This document shows positions 1 to 6,215 of a stretch of 7,104 bases of DNA, in pieces. Both the position numbers and the translations under genes were made by a program. The stretch spans positions 1 to 7,104 of the forward strand of contig JAKDMR010000102.1 of the NCBI GenBank assembly GCA_030452275.1, in the 5' to 3' direction. The stretch comes from Candidatus Nitrosocosmicus sp. (GTDB taxonomy: Archaea; Thermoproteota; Nitrososphaeria; Nitrososphaerales; Nitrososphaeraceae). The notes beneath the pieces were generated by a model. It was given only the letters and a program-made list of their open reading frames with translations. It ran no database searches and had not been told where the DNA came from. Each line of letters begins with the position of its first letter. Within the stretch, counting starts at the first letter, position 1.

Positions 1-45
1 ATTTATTATTACCAATTTTTGAAAATTATATTTAACATCATCCAT
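1..45 (-). CDS. possible 5' end of an unidentified gene (partial)
   Basis: Reading leftward from an ATG at 45 the frame stays open to the window edge for 15 codons, giving MDDVKYNFQKLVIIN. A purine-rich AAGGA lies four bases before the ATG and could act as a Shine-Dalgarno site, although such sites are rare elsewhere in this window. The gene would lie downstream of the tRNA on the same strand. Fifteen codons cannot establish coding or identify a family, so this is a weak call that could be chance. Confidence 0.25.
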   Translation of the reverse strand, partial: MDDVKYNFQKLVIIN

Positions 46-132
46 GATTCCTTCTAATCCATAAAATACTTAGTCTATTTGTCATTGTGTGTAAACTCAA
101 GAATGATTAAGGGGAGATGGGGCCGAAGGGAA

Positions 133-159
133 TTGTTCTAATATACGTACTTATATTAT
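133..159 (-). other. tRNA-Trp intron 2, T-loop (58/59)
   Basis: This 27-nt insert splits the T-loop between A58 and T59. It forms a near-perfect bulge-helix-bulge: exon GTTC (53-56) pairs fully with intron GAAC as the 4-bp central helix, flanked by 3-nt bulges AAA and AAT, each cut after its second base. The inner helix is TAATATA/TATATTA, 7 bp, with loop AGTACG. Removing it restores a 7-nt T-loop and a full 5-bp T-stem. The repeated A at the junction shifts the drawn boundary by up to two bases without changing the product. T-loop introns are known in some archaea but are uncommon. Confidence 0.88.
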
Positions 160-180
160 TTGAACCCCTGATCCACGGGT

Positions 181-207
181 TTCTTCAATAATTGCCCATT
201 ATTTGAT
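181..207 (-). other. tRNA-Trp intron 1, anticodon loop (37/38)
   Basis: This 27-nt insert lies between G37 and A38, the usual archaeal tRNA intron position. It folds into a hairpin, AATAAT/ATTATT around a GGGCA loop, which can be extended with TCAA/TTGA and one bulged A. The bulge-helix-bulge is not textbook: exon CTCC against intron GAAG gives a 4-bp central helix with one C-A mismatch, and it competes with the extended hairpin. This would be a relaxed splice motif. Because intron and exon 2 both begin with A, the exact cut is uncertain by one base, but the mature tRNA is the same. Confidence 0.88.
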
Positions 208-270
208 CTGGAGCCCGTTGCGATGCCTGGCTTCGCTACGACCCCACCTTATTATAGGTTTTTTAATTGT

Positions 271-284
271 AACTATAAGTTTTT
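271..284 (-). promoter_or_regulatory. putative TATA box for tRNA-Trp
   Basis: The minus strand reads AAAAACTTATAGTT here, centred about 32 bases before the first tRNA base. That is compatible with an archaeal box A giving a start a few bases upstream of the mature 5' end, with the leader then removed by RNase P. The surrounding DNA is AT-rich, so chance matches are likely. Confidence 0.4.
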
Positions 285-347
285 CTAAATTTGAATTCCT
301 GAATGAACCCAAAATTGCTCAATATATGTCAAATAAGCGTATTCCAT

Positions 348-360
348 AAAAAATATAAGG
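348..360 (+). promoter_or_regulatory. putative TATA box for the reductase-rhodanese pair
   Basis: AAAAAATATAAGG ends 25 bases before the TTG start at 386. At normal archaeal TATA spacing, transcription would begin almost at the start codon, predicting a leaderless or very short-leader transcript. This agrees with the lack of a Shine-Dalgarno site and supports the TTG start. Confidence 0.55.
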
Positions 361-385
361 TTTGTTTAACACAATATAATTAACA

Positions 386-2230
386 TTGGCAAAATCTATT
401 GATTATGATGTTCTTTCTTCAGCAAAAAATAAAGAACTTGAGACTAATGAAAAATGGGGTTTAGCAGAAGAATCTGAATATTTTGCTAATAAGGTAAAGC
501 TATATCGTCAAGATAAATTGAATGCAGATGAATTTAGGCGTTTTAGACTTCAAAACGGCGCATATGGCTCTAGATTAAATAGCGAATTTAGTATGATAAG
601 AATAAAGGTTCCAGGTGGCGATATCACACCTTCCCAGCTTGAAAAGATTGCCAATCTATCAGAATCATTCTCAATCGGATCTGCTCATGTATCTACCAGA
701 CAAAATATTCAATTGCACTGGGTGCAATTAGAAGATGTAAGTGAAGTATTTCGCGGTTTAGCTGAAGTAGGACTTACTTCTAGGGAGGCTTGCGGTAATA
801 CTATTAGAAATGTAATGTGCAGTCATTTTGCAGGAGTGTGTCCTAATGAACCATTTGATACTACTCCTTACGCTAAAGCAATAGCGAGGTTTTTTCTAAG
901 AAATCCTATATGTCAAAATCTTCCCCGGAAATTTAAATTTAATTTTTCATGCTGTCCAGAACATGGTTATGTAAGGATAGCCGACGTTGGCCTCGTTCCT
1001 ACAGTCCGTGATGGAATGAGGGGCTTCCGGGTCTATTTGGGAGGTGGCTTGGGCGCTGCCTCTTTTATAGGTCATTTATTAGAGGAGTTTACTCCAGAAT
1101 CTAGGCTTTTATCTACTTGTATAGCTACAATTCGACTTTATGACCGACTAGGAAATAGAGAAAATCTTGCAAGAAATAGAATGCGTTATTTGGTCAGCGA
1201 AATCGGATGGGAGAAATTTCAGGGCTTGTTATTGAAGGAACGAATCGTGGTTGAAGCAACAATTTCTATACCCACGAGAAAATCATACGATGGTTTTTTG
1301 AATACTGGAGATTTGAATAATACTTCAATTTCCTCTACCTCTACTAAGAGTAAAATTACATTACCGGTAATAAATTCCAATTCTGCAGATACACCATACA
1401 CTCGATGGCTAAATACCAACGTTGTTGCTCAGAAACAGTCTGGTTATTACAGTGTGTATATAACCTTAGGTGCAGGCGATATCACCTCTAGTCAGTTACG
1501 GATATTTGCAGAATGTATCAGGGAATTTTCGTTAGAAAAAAAAGCCCGAACGACTCCTCAGCAAAACTTTCTGGTCCGATATATAAAAGCAGATCAATTA
1601 CCGAAGGTTTTCCAAAAACTATCTGGCAATGGACTAGGAAATCCTGGTGCAAATACAATTGTATCTACTGTAGGTTGTTCCGGAACTACATCATGTAATC
1701 TAGCTATTACCAATTCTCATAGGCTTGCAAAGGAGGTCCAAAGTAAATTTTTGGAATTAAATATCGATTTAGATAAAGACTTTGTTGATTCTACTATCAA
1801 AATTAGTGGATGTCCTAATTCTTGTGGACAGCATGAAGTCGCAACTATCGGTTTCTATGGTGGTGCTACTAGGATTGGAACATCCATGGTTCCAATCTAT
1901 ACAATGCTTTTTGCGGGTAGTACTGGCGAGAATGGTGAACTGGGTAAGGCAATCATGCGTGTTCCAGCTAAAAAGGTGCTGGATGTAGTTCTCAAAATAT
2001 TTGAACATTTCAAAAAAGAAAGGACAGGTAATGAAAAATTAAATGAATGGATTTACAAGATTTCAAATGGAAATGGATCTGGCGAAATTAAGAATGTAGA
2101 TGATATGAAGAAGCTACTTTTACCTATAATTGAGTTACCTGCATTTTCCACCGCACCTGATTTTTACAAAGATTATGGAACTGATACCAATTTTGTCGCA
2201 AAAACTGCTAGAGGCGAATGTGCTGCTTGA
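386..2230 (+). CDS. ferredoxin-type nitrite/sulfite reductase (siroheme, [4Fe-4S])
   Basis: A 614-residue cytoplasmic enzyme of the NirA/CysI family, which performs the six-electron reduction of nitrite to ammonia or sulfite to sulfide. The family's two-fold repeat is visible: half one at about residues 50-290 and half two at about 340-550, joined by a Ser/Thr/Asn-rich linker at about 303-337. Cluster and siroheme ligands are C431 and C437 (CX5C) and C476 and C480 in SGCPNSCGQ (CX3C). The anion-binding basic residues of E. coli sulfite reductase hemoprotein align with R105 (STRQN), R141 (TIRNV), and K182 and K184 (PRKFK). There is no flavin domain, so electrons probably come from ferredoxin. 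Sequence alone does not separate nitrite from sulfite as substrate; the rhodanese downstream, overlapping by 13 bases, leans towards sulfur. The start is TTG: no ATG occurs in frame before the conserved N-terminal region, and a TATA box sits 25 bases upstream. Confidence 0.93.
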   Translation: MAKSIDYDVLSSAKNKELETNEKWGLAEESEYFANKVKLYRQDKLNADEFRRFRLQNGAYGSRLNSEFSMIRIKVPGGDITPSQLEKIANLSESFSIGSAHVSTRQNIQLHWVQLEDVSEVFRGLAEVGLTSREACGNTIRNVMCSHFAGVCPNEPFDTTPYAKAIARFFLRNPICQNLPRKFKFNFSCCPEHGYVRIADVGLVPTVRDGMRGFRVYLGGGLGAASFIGHLLEEFTPESRLLSTCIATIRLYDRLGNRENLARNRMRYLVSEIGWEKFQGLLLKERIVVEATISIPTRKSYDGFLNTGDLNNTSISSTSTKSKITLPVINSNSADTPYTRWLNTNVVAQKQSGYYSVYITLGAGDITSSQLRIFAECIREFSLEKKARTTPQQNFLVRYIKADQLPKVFQKLSGNGLGNPGANTIVSTVGCSGTTSCNLAITNSHRLAKEVQSKFLELNIDLDKDFVDSTIKISGCPNSCGQHEVATIGFYGGATRIGTSMVPIYTMLFAGSTGENGELGKAIMRVPAKKVLDVVLKIFEHFKKERTGNEKLNEWIYKISNGNGSGEIKNVDDMKKLLLPIIELPAFSTAPDFYKDYGTDTNFVAKTARGECAA

Positions 2231-3123
2231 GCAAATCCATAAAGCGAAAGAAAAATGATGTCAAGGTAAAGGTAAAGGCAAAGATAGTAAATAAACGTGT
2301 AAAAGCAAAACCTCGATCAACACCATCAACACCTTCTTTGAATCTTGTATGTGATATCGATACTCTAAGAACCCTAATAAAAAAAAATAAAGTTAGAGTT
2401 GTGGATGTTAGAAAAAGAGACGAATATTTGAAAGGTCATATAAAGACGGCCGTTTCTTTACCATTAGCTGAATTATTATCCAACGATGACCCAGAGTCTA
2501 TAATTAATATTTTGAATAACCTTGGTATATCAAATGATACTTTAGTAGTCATTTATGATGATACATTTGGTGCATTAGCGTCAAGGGTAGCGTGGTCATT
2601 TAAGTTTGTTGGGCACAGAAATGTTGCATTATTGGAAGTTACGTATGATAATTGGAAAAAATTAGGTTTAGAAATTGAAAGAAAGTCTAATAAATATTCT
2701 AAAGTTTCACATTCTATTGATATCGATTATTCCATATTTGCAGATGCTGAATATATAGAAAATGCTCAAAATGATAAAAATAAGATCATAATTGATTCTC
2801 GAGAAAGATTGAATTTTTTAACAGAACATATTCCTAATTCAAAGAATGTTCCATACACCATGTTGCGCTCGGAAAATTCCATTTTAAGAAATCCTTCTGA
2901 ACTTAAACGATTCATGGAAAATAGGGGTATTGACTTAAACAACGAGATAATCACTTACTGTGGAAGCGTCGGAACGTTGTCAGGATTGGCCTTTTTTGCC
3001 TTAAAGACCGCTGGAATTTCAAACGTGAAGCTATATCCAAAATCATTTAAGGAATGGAAATCTCTTGGAAAACCAAAAACCGAATTTAAAGATGCTAACT
3101 ACTGGGACCTTTCAGCAGAGTGA
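2218..3123 (+). CDS. tandem-rhodanese sulfurtransferase with lysine-rich N-terminal tail
   Basis: A 301-residue protein with two rhodanese domains, at about 42-155 and 165-290, the layout of thiosulfate and 3-mercaptopyruvate sulfurtransferases. The first is the usual inactive domain, with VVDVRKRDEYLKGHI and Asp (VIYDD, 111-115) where a catalytic Cys would be. The second carries IDSRERLNFLTEHIPNS and the active-site loop YCGSVGT, with catalytic C248. The loop resembles the CG-S/T-G-type mercaptopyruvate enzymes more than the CRKG of classical rhodanese, so the donor is uncertain. Residues 5-35 form a Lys/Arg/Val-rich tail followed by STPSTPS, outside the family fold and possibly a nucleic-acid or partner contact. 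The ATG at 2218 overlaps the reductase by 13 bases; a TTG at 2227 overlapping its stop is an alternative. Overlap implies co-transcription and translational coupling. Confidence 0.88.
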   Translation: MCCLSKSIKRKKNDVKVKVKAKIVNKRVKAKPRSTPSTPSLNLVCDIDTLRTLIKKNKVRVVDVRKRDEYLKGHIKTAVSLPLAELLSNDDPESIINILNNLGISNDTLVVIYDDTFGALASRVAWSFKFVGHRNVALLEVTYDNWKKLGLEIERKSNKYSKVSHSIDIDYSIFADAEYIENAQNDKNKIIIDSRERLNFLTEHIPNSKNVPYTMLRSENSILRNPSELKRFMENRGIDLNNEIITYCGSVGTLSGLAFFALKTAGISNVKLYPKSFKEWKSLGKPKTEFKDANYWDLSAE

Positions 3124-3137
3124 GTTTTTATTTATTC
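3124..3137 (+). terminator. T-rich terminator of the reductase-rhodanese operon
   Basis: GTTTTTATTTATTC starts immediately after the rhodanese stop, in the 16-base gap between two convergent genes. Archaeal termination commonly uses such U-rich tracts without a hairpin. No matching T-run is seen for the opposing minus-strand operon. Confidence 0.45.
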
Positions 3138-3139
3138 CT

Positions 3140-3526
3140 CTATTTCTCAAACCATTCATTAATTCTTTCTAATTCGCAGCCGTTCACAGTTATTTTTATG
3201 GGTCCCAATGGGGATTCATTTTCGCTTTCTACTAATACCACCACGTCAGAAAATGCAGCCTGTTTATTTAGTAAAAACCAAGTACTTTGCATGTTGTAAT
3301 TGTTATACAAAATTCTCTGTAAAACAGCCAGTGTTTTTTTTGACCTTATCTTGTCTTTTATTTTTCTCAAACCGTCAAAATTATTCATCTTGGTATATAC
3401 ATTATTTTTTCTTATCACTAGTTCTGAATCTGGTAATAGGTTTTTGACGGCAAAAACCACTTTTTGTATGTCTTCAGTCAAATTAATTGGAGTTATGACA
3501 ATAACTTCCACACTTTCAAGTTCCAT
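3140..3526 (-). CDS. UPF0201 family predicted RNA-binding protein
   Basis: A 128-residue protein of the archaeal UPF0201 family (COG1931 type), considered RNA-binding with a ribosomal-L5-like fold; its cellular role is not established. Family marks are VIVITPINLTEDIQKV at 8-23, FAVKNLLPDSEL at 25-36, WFLLNKQAAF at 83-92, PLGPI at 106-110 and a closing ERINEWFEK. There is no signal peptide or membrane segment. I chose the ATG at 3526 because it lies eight bases after the upstream kinase stop and just before the conserved first strand. An ATG at 3577 would add 17 non-conserved residues and overlap the kinase by 44 bases, but cannot be excluded. Close spacing implies co-transcription with the kinase. 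Confidence 0.85.
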   Translation of the reverse strand: MELESVEVIVITPINLTEDIQKVVFAVKNLLPDSELVIRKNNVYTKMNNFDGLRKIKDKIRSKKTLAVLQRILYNNYNMQSTWFLLNKQAAFSDVVVLVESENESPLGPIKITVNGCELERINEWFEK

Positions 3527-3533
3527 TTTTGTT

Positions 3534-4133
3534 CTATGTGGTAAGAAAGTTTTTTTGTTTCCGGTTATTATACTCATCTGACCACTTTTTAATAATTACT
3601 TCTACGTGATTCCTAAGCTCGATTAAAGATAGATCATTATTTGATATTGATTCGTCTGCAAGAGCTATTGCTTTGCTTATGCCCACACTCATCTCACGTT
3701 CATCTCTTTGTAAAAACTTTTCATGATTTGATGGTGTATCAAACCTGTCTCGTAATTTTATATGGTTATATCTAATAGTTGATGATGCATGAACAGCCAA
3801 TAACTTTACAAAACCTATGTTTTTTAATACGATATACTCCTCATAACTTCTAATTCCATCTACTACAATAAGACTAGTATTTTCCAATTCTTTAATCTTC
3901 TCAATCACTAACCTTGCAACAACTTCATTTCCGTGATGCTTTCTTAAATTTTTCATCAAATCGCCAAGACTTTTGTCATCCATCGGCAAGTTGTTTTCAA
4001 CCGCTTTTTCCCTTATTATGTCACCCATAGTTATTAGATGAAATCCTTTACTTTGGAGGAAAGCAGCAACTGTTGATTTTCCTGCACCAGGCATTCCTGT
4101 TAAGCAAATTATGAATTGGTTTAGAACCGACAA
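3534..4133 (-). CDS. UPF0200 P-loop kinase, dephospho-CoA-kinase-like
   Basis: A 199-residue soluble P-loop NTPase of the archaeal UPF0200 family, related to adenylate and dephospho-CoA kinases; the substrate is unknown. Visible elements are Walker A GMPGAGKST at 13-21, MGDIIREKA at 36-44 in the NMP-binding position, a Walker B-like strand VVDGIRS at 90-96, and a basic lid with R128, R130, R143 and R146 (RDRFD, QRDERE). SVGISKAIALADESISNN at 149-166 is also typical. The start is TTG at 4133: a TAG stop lies two codons upstream in frame and the next Met (M14) is inside Walker A, so no other good start exists. It is first in a two-gene operon with the UPF0201 gene. Archaeal CoA synthesis uses an unrelated GTP-dependent dephospho-CoA kinase, so calling this CoaE would be unsafe. 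Confidence 0.87.
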   Translation of the reverse strand: MSVLNQFIICLTGMPGAGKSTVAAFLQSKGFHLITMGDIIREKAVENNLPMDDKSLGDLMKNLRKHHGNEVVARLVIEKIKELENTSLIVVDGIRSYEEYIVLKNIGFVKLLAVHASSTIRYNHIKLRDRFDTPSNHEKFLQRDEREMSVGISKAIALADESISNNDLSLIELRNHVEVIIKKWSDEYNNRKQKNFLTT

Positions 4134-4160
4134 CCTCTAGTCTAATCTGTGAACATTCAA

Positions 4161-4178
4161 TCAATATTTATTTTTTGA
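4161..4178 (-). promoter_or_regulatory. putative TATA box for the UPF0200-UPF0201 operon
   Basis: The minus strand reads TCAAAAAATAAATATTGA, with the core AAATAAATAT centred about 35 bases before the TTG at 4133. This predicts a leader of roughly ten bases. It is one half of a divergent promoter region shared with thpR. Confidence 0.45.
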
Positions 4179-4196
4179 TTACTTCGATTATTGCGA

Positions 4197-4206
4197 ATTA
4201 ATATAG
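4197..4206 (+). promoter_or_regulatory. putative TATA box for the thpR-cca-kinase cluster
   Basis: ATTAATATAG is centred about 29 bases before the thpR ATG, predicting a nearly leaderless transcript. No Shine-Dalgarno motif precedes the ATG. The genes at 4231-6957 are packed so closely that this may be their only promoter. Confidence 0.5.
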
Positions 4207-4230
4207 TTAGAACTTCATCTGATTATATTC

Positions 4231-4812
4231 ATGCGTATATTTGTGGCAATAGATATTCCAAAGGTTGAGAAAATAATCCATATTCAGAATCAAATTATGA
4301 AACAATATGAATTTGTCCAACATCATGTTAGAATAATCAACAAGTATAATCTTCACTTGACAATAATGTTTTTGGGGGAAAAGACTGATTTTAAAGTAAG
4401 AGAAATTATATCAAATTTGAAAAGTTTAGATTTTGATCCATTTAAGATCAGATTCACTCACGTAGGGTGTTTTCCAAAAAACTCTAATCCTAGCGTTATC
4501 TGGTTGGGGCTGGATAATCAAAGTTTTAAAAAATTAAATGACCTGTATGTTGCAATTTCAAAATTGCTGGAAAAAGATATCGGCTACGGGAAGGAAACAC
4601 AAAACGATTTTAGTAAAGAAAAATCTGTATATGTGCCTCATCTTACAATTTTTCGTATGAATCGACATTTTAAGGGTCGTATATCTTTTGATCCTGTTTT
4701 TCAATTTGATCCATTTACAGATGAAATATGCCAAATTAAATTAAAGCGAAGCATGCTCGCAGCAGATGGTCCTATATATTCTGATTTATTTACCATTGAT
4801 GCACGAGCGTAA
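4231..4812 (+). CDS. thpR: RNA 2',3'-cyclic phosphodiesterase (2H family)
   Basis: A 193-residue cytoplasmic 2H phosphoesterase, formerly called LigT or 2'-5' RNA ligase. Family members open RNA 2',3'-cyclic phosphates to 2'-phosphates, and some join tRNA halves in vitro. Both signature HxTx motifs are present: HLTI at 42-45 in LHLTIMFLGE, and HLTI at 137-140 in YVPHLTIFR. The N-terminus MRIFVAIDIP and WLGL at 91-94 are also typical. Length is normal for the family. The ATG begins exactly at the conserved first strand. It is followed after five bases by cca; this pairing is known in other archaea and suggests a shared role at RNA 3' ends, for example in tRNA splicing intermediates or repair. 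Confidence 0.92.
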   Translation: MRIFVAIDIPKVEKIIHIQNQIMKQYEFVQHHVRIINKYNLHLTIMFLGEKTDFKVREIISNLKSLDFDPFKIRFTHVGCFPKNSNPSVIWLGLDNQSFKKLNDLYVAISKLLEKDIGYGKETQNDFSKEKSVYVPHLTIFRMNRHFKGRISFDPVFQFDPFTDEICQIKLKRSMLAADGPIYSDLFTIDARA

Positions 4813-4817
4813 AAGAA

Positions 4818-6215
4818 ATGAGTAATCCTAGTATCGATAAATTAATCGAAGTAATATTGAAGGAATGTACTCCTACATCAGAAGAAGAAATTAACCTTCA
4901 TGCTATGGCTAACAAGGTGAAGAATGAACTTGAATCTTGCGTTTCTGAATATAAACTTGGTTTTGTGATAAAGGAAATCGTATTCGGTGGATCTTTTGCT
5001 AAAGGAACGTGGCTTAAAAACGAAGCCGATATTGATATTTTTATCAAATTTAAGAATGATGTTGATTATGGTCATTTTGAAACTTACGGCAAGTTAATTG
5101 GAATGCAAGCTCTAAAAGAATACTCTCCGTATCTTAGATATGCAGATCATCCTTATGTAGAAGCTTATGTTGACGGAGTTAAATTTAACATTGTTCCGTG
5201 CTTTGATGTTTCCTTCGGGGATTGGAAAAGTGCAGCTGACCGTTCTCCATTCCATACCTCATATGTAATCAGTAATTTGAACCAGGAAAAGAAAAATCAA
5301 GTGAGAGTACTTAAGAAGTTTTTGAAATCTCTAAAAATTTATGGAGCGGAGATTTCTATAGAAGGGTTTAGTGGATATGTTTGTGAAGTTCTAATTTTGA
5401 AATTTGGATCTTTTTTATCTACTATCCAATTTTTTTCTACATATTCTACTGATAACTCTGTTATCGGTATTACAAAACCCGATCATGAACAGGAAAAATA
5501 TAAGAGGATTTTTGATAGTTTTCTGGTAATATTAGATCCAATAGATGAAAATAGAAATTTGGGCAGTGCTATTTCATCTCGCTCAGTAGCGACTCTAATC
5601 CAGAGTTCAAGAAAGTTTTTATCAAATCCTGGCAATAATTATTTTCGAGAGGAACCGGTATCTCACTCAGACAATGATCTCGATTTTTTGTCTTCTTTCA
5701 TTCTGGTAATTGAATTCAAATATAGTCATAGACCATCTGATGTCATCTGGGGACAGCTTAAGAAAATGACCAGGTCCGTATGTAAATTTGTCGAATCATA
5801 TGGTTTTAGAATATTGAAATATCACTGTAATGTGTATGAAAAGGAAAAAGTTTGTGTTATTGCTTTGTTATACGAGTCTCTAACAATTTCTAAATTATCT
5901 TTTAAGATAGGTCCTGAAATATTTAGGTTACATGATGTAGAAAAATTTATCGAGATTAATGATGGCTCTCCATTAAAATGGTTGGACGACAACTCTAGAA
6001 CTAGATGCCTTCTTTTTAGAGAATTCACTAACGCAAAGGATTATTTGGACTTTGTTCTCACGAATAAACCTAATCTAATGGGGATCCCTAGAGGGCTGAA
6101 GAGTGATTTTATTCGATCCTTCAAAATATATACTCTTTATCAATATCCTTCTTTAGATGAACATATAAAAAATACCGTTTCTGAATTATTATATACGGAT
6201 GGCAGAGTATTCTAA
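4818..6215 (+). CDS. cca: CCA tRNA nucleotidyltransferase, archaeal class I
   Basis: A 465-residue CCA-adding enzyme that builds or repairs the 3' CCA of tRNAs without a nucleic-acid template. The nucleotidyltransferase core has FGGSFAKGTWLK at 56-67 and catalytic D71 and D73 in ADIDIFIKF. Further archaeal blocks are HPYVEAYVDG at 111-120, SAADRSPFHT at 138-147, IYGAEISIEGFSGYVCEVLI at 174-193 and DPIDENRN. Aligned from memory with the Archaeoglobus enzyme (carboxylates E59, D61, D110), the third carboxylate position, VEVDVVPCY there, is FNIVPCF here, with N124 replacing Asp (codon AAC). That is unusual for a catalytic residue, although everything else looks intact. Length is slightly above the approximately 437 residues of Archaeoglobus. 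The gene sits five bases after thpR and overlaps the next gene by 17 bases. The local tRNA-Trp lacks an encoded CCA and would be a substrate. Confidence 0.94.
   Translation: MSNPSIDKLIEVILKECTPTSEEEINLHAMANKVKNELESCVSEYKLGFVIKEIVFGGSFAKGTWLKNEADIDIFIKFKNDVDYGHFETYGKLIGMQALKEYSPYLRYADHPYVEAYVDGVKFNIVPCFDVSFGDWKSAADRSPFHTSYVISNLNQEKKNQVRVLKKFLKSLKIYGAEISIEGFSGYVCEVLILKFGSFLSTIQFFSTYSTDNSVIGITKPDHEQEKYKRIFDSFLVILDPIDENRNLGSAISSRSVATLIQSSRKFLSNPGNNYFREEPVSHSDNDLDFLSSFILVIEFKYSHRPSDVIWGQLKKMTRSVCKFVESYGFRILKYHCNVYEKEKVCVIALLYESLTISKLSFKIGPEIFRLHDVEKFIEINDGSPLKWLDDNSRTRCLLFREFTNAKDYLDFVLTNKPNLMGIPRGLKSDFIRSFKIYTLYQYPSLDEHIKNTVSELLYTDGRVF

Larger units (their letters stand above)
118..245 (-). tRNA. 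trnW: tRNA-Trp (anticodon CCA) with two introns
   Basis: Decodes UGG. On the minus strand the 5' acceptor strand GGGGTCG (245-239) pairs over 7 bp with CGGCCCC (125-119), followed by discriminator A73 (118). T8 A9, a GCGA/TCGC D-stem with a 9-nt loop containing GG, and an ACGGG/CCCGT anticodon stem are all present. The anticodon loop is CTCCAG plus A, placing CCA at 34-36. The variable loop is GGATC, giving a G15-C48 Levitt pair, and the T-stem AGGGG pairs with CCCTT. Exons are 245-208, 180-160 and 132-118; removing two 27-nt introns leaves a normal 74-nt tRNA with T-loop TTCAATT. No 3' CCA is encoded, so the CCA-adding enzyme must supply it; a cca gene lies at 4818. Splicing would need the archaeal endonuclease and RtcB ligase, neither of which is in this window. 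Confidence 0.93.

Noticed and set aside
181..207. tRNA-Trp intron as a C/D-box guide RNA, as in some euryarchaea
   Set aside because: At 27 nt it is too short, and no C and D boxes are present.
111..245. A plus-strand structured RNA from the GGGG...CCCC ends
   Set aside because: Only the minus strand gives consistent D-, anticodon- and T-arms with a CCA anticodon. The plus-strand pairing is just its complement.
1219..2008. Minus-strand and alternate-frame ORFs of 60-80 codons inside the reductase gene
   Set aside because: They lie entirely within a gene with strong family motifs, have no recognisable domains and no promoter of their own.
3527..3577. Longer UPF0201 start with 17 extra residues
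   Set aside because: The extra part overlaps the kinase by 44 bases and precedes the conserved first strand. The ATG at 3526 is simpler, though the longer start remains possible.
3208..3581. Plus-strand ORFs rich in Phe/Leu that look like small membrane proteins
   Set aside because: They are antisense to the UPF0201 gene. Their hydrophobic look comes from reading A-rich codons in reverse.
3534..4133. Dephospho-CoA kinase (coaE)
   Set aside because: The match is to the archaeal UPF0200 group. Archaea use a different GTP-dependent enzyme for that step, so the substrate should be left open.
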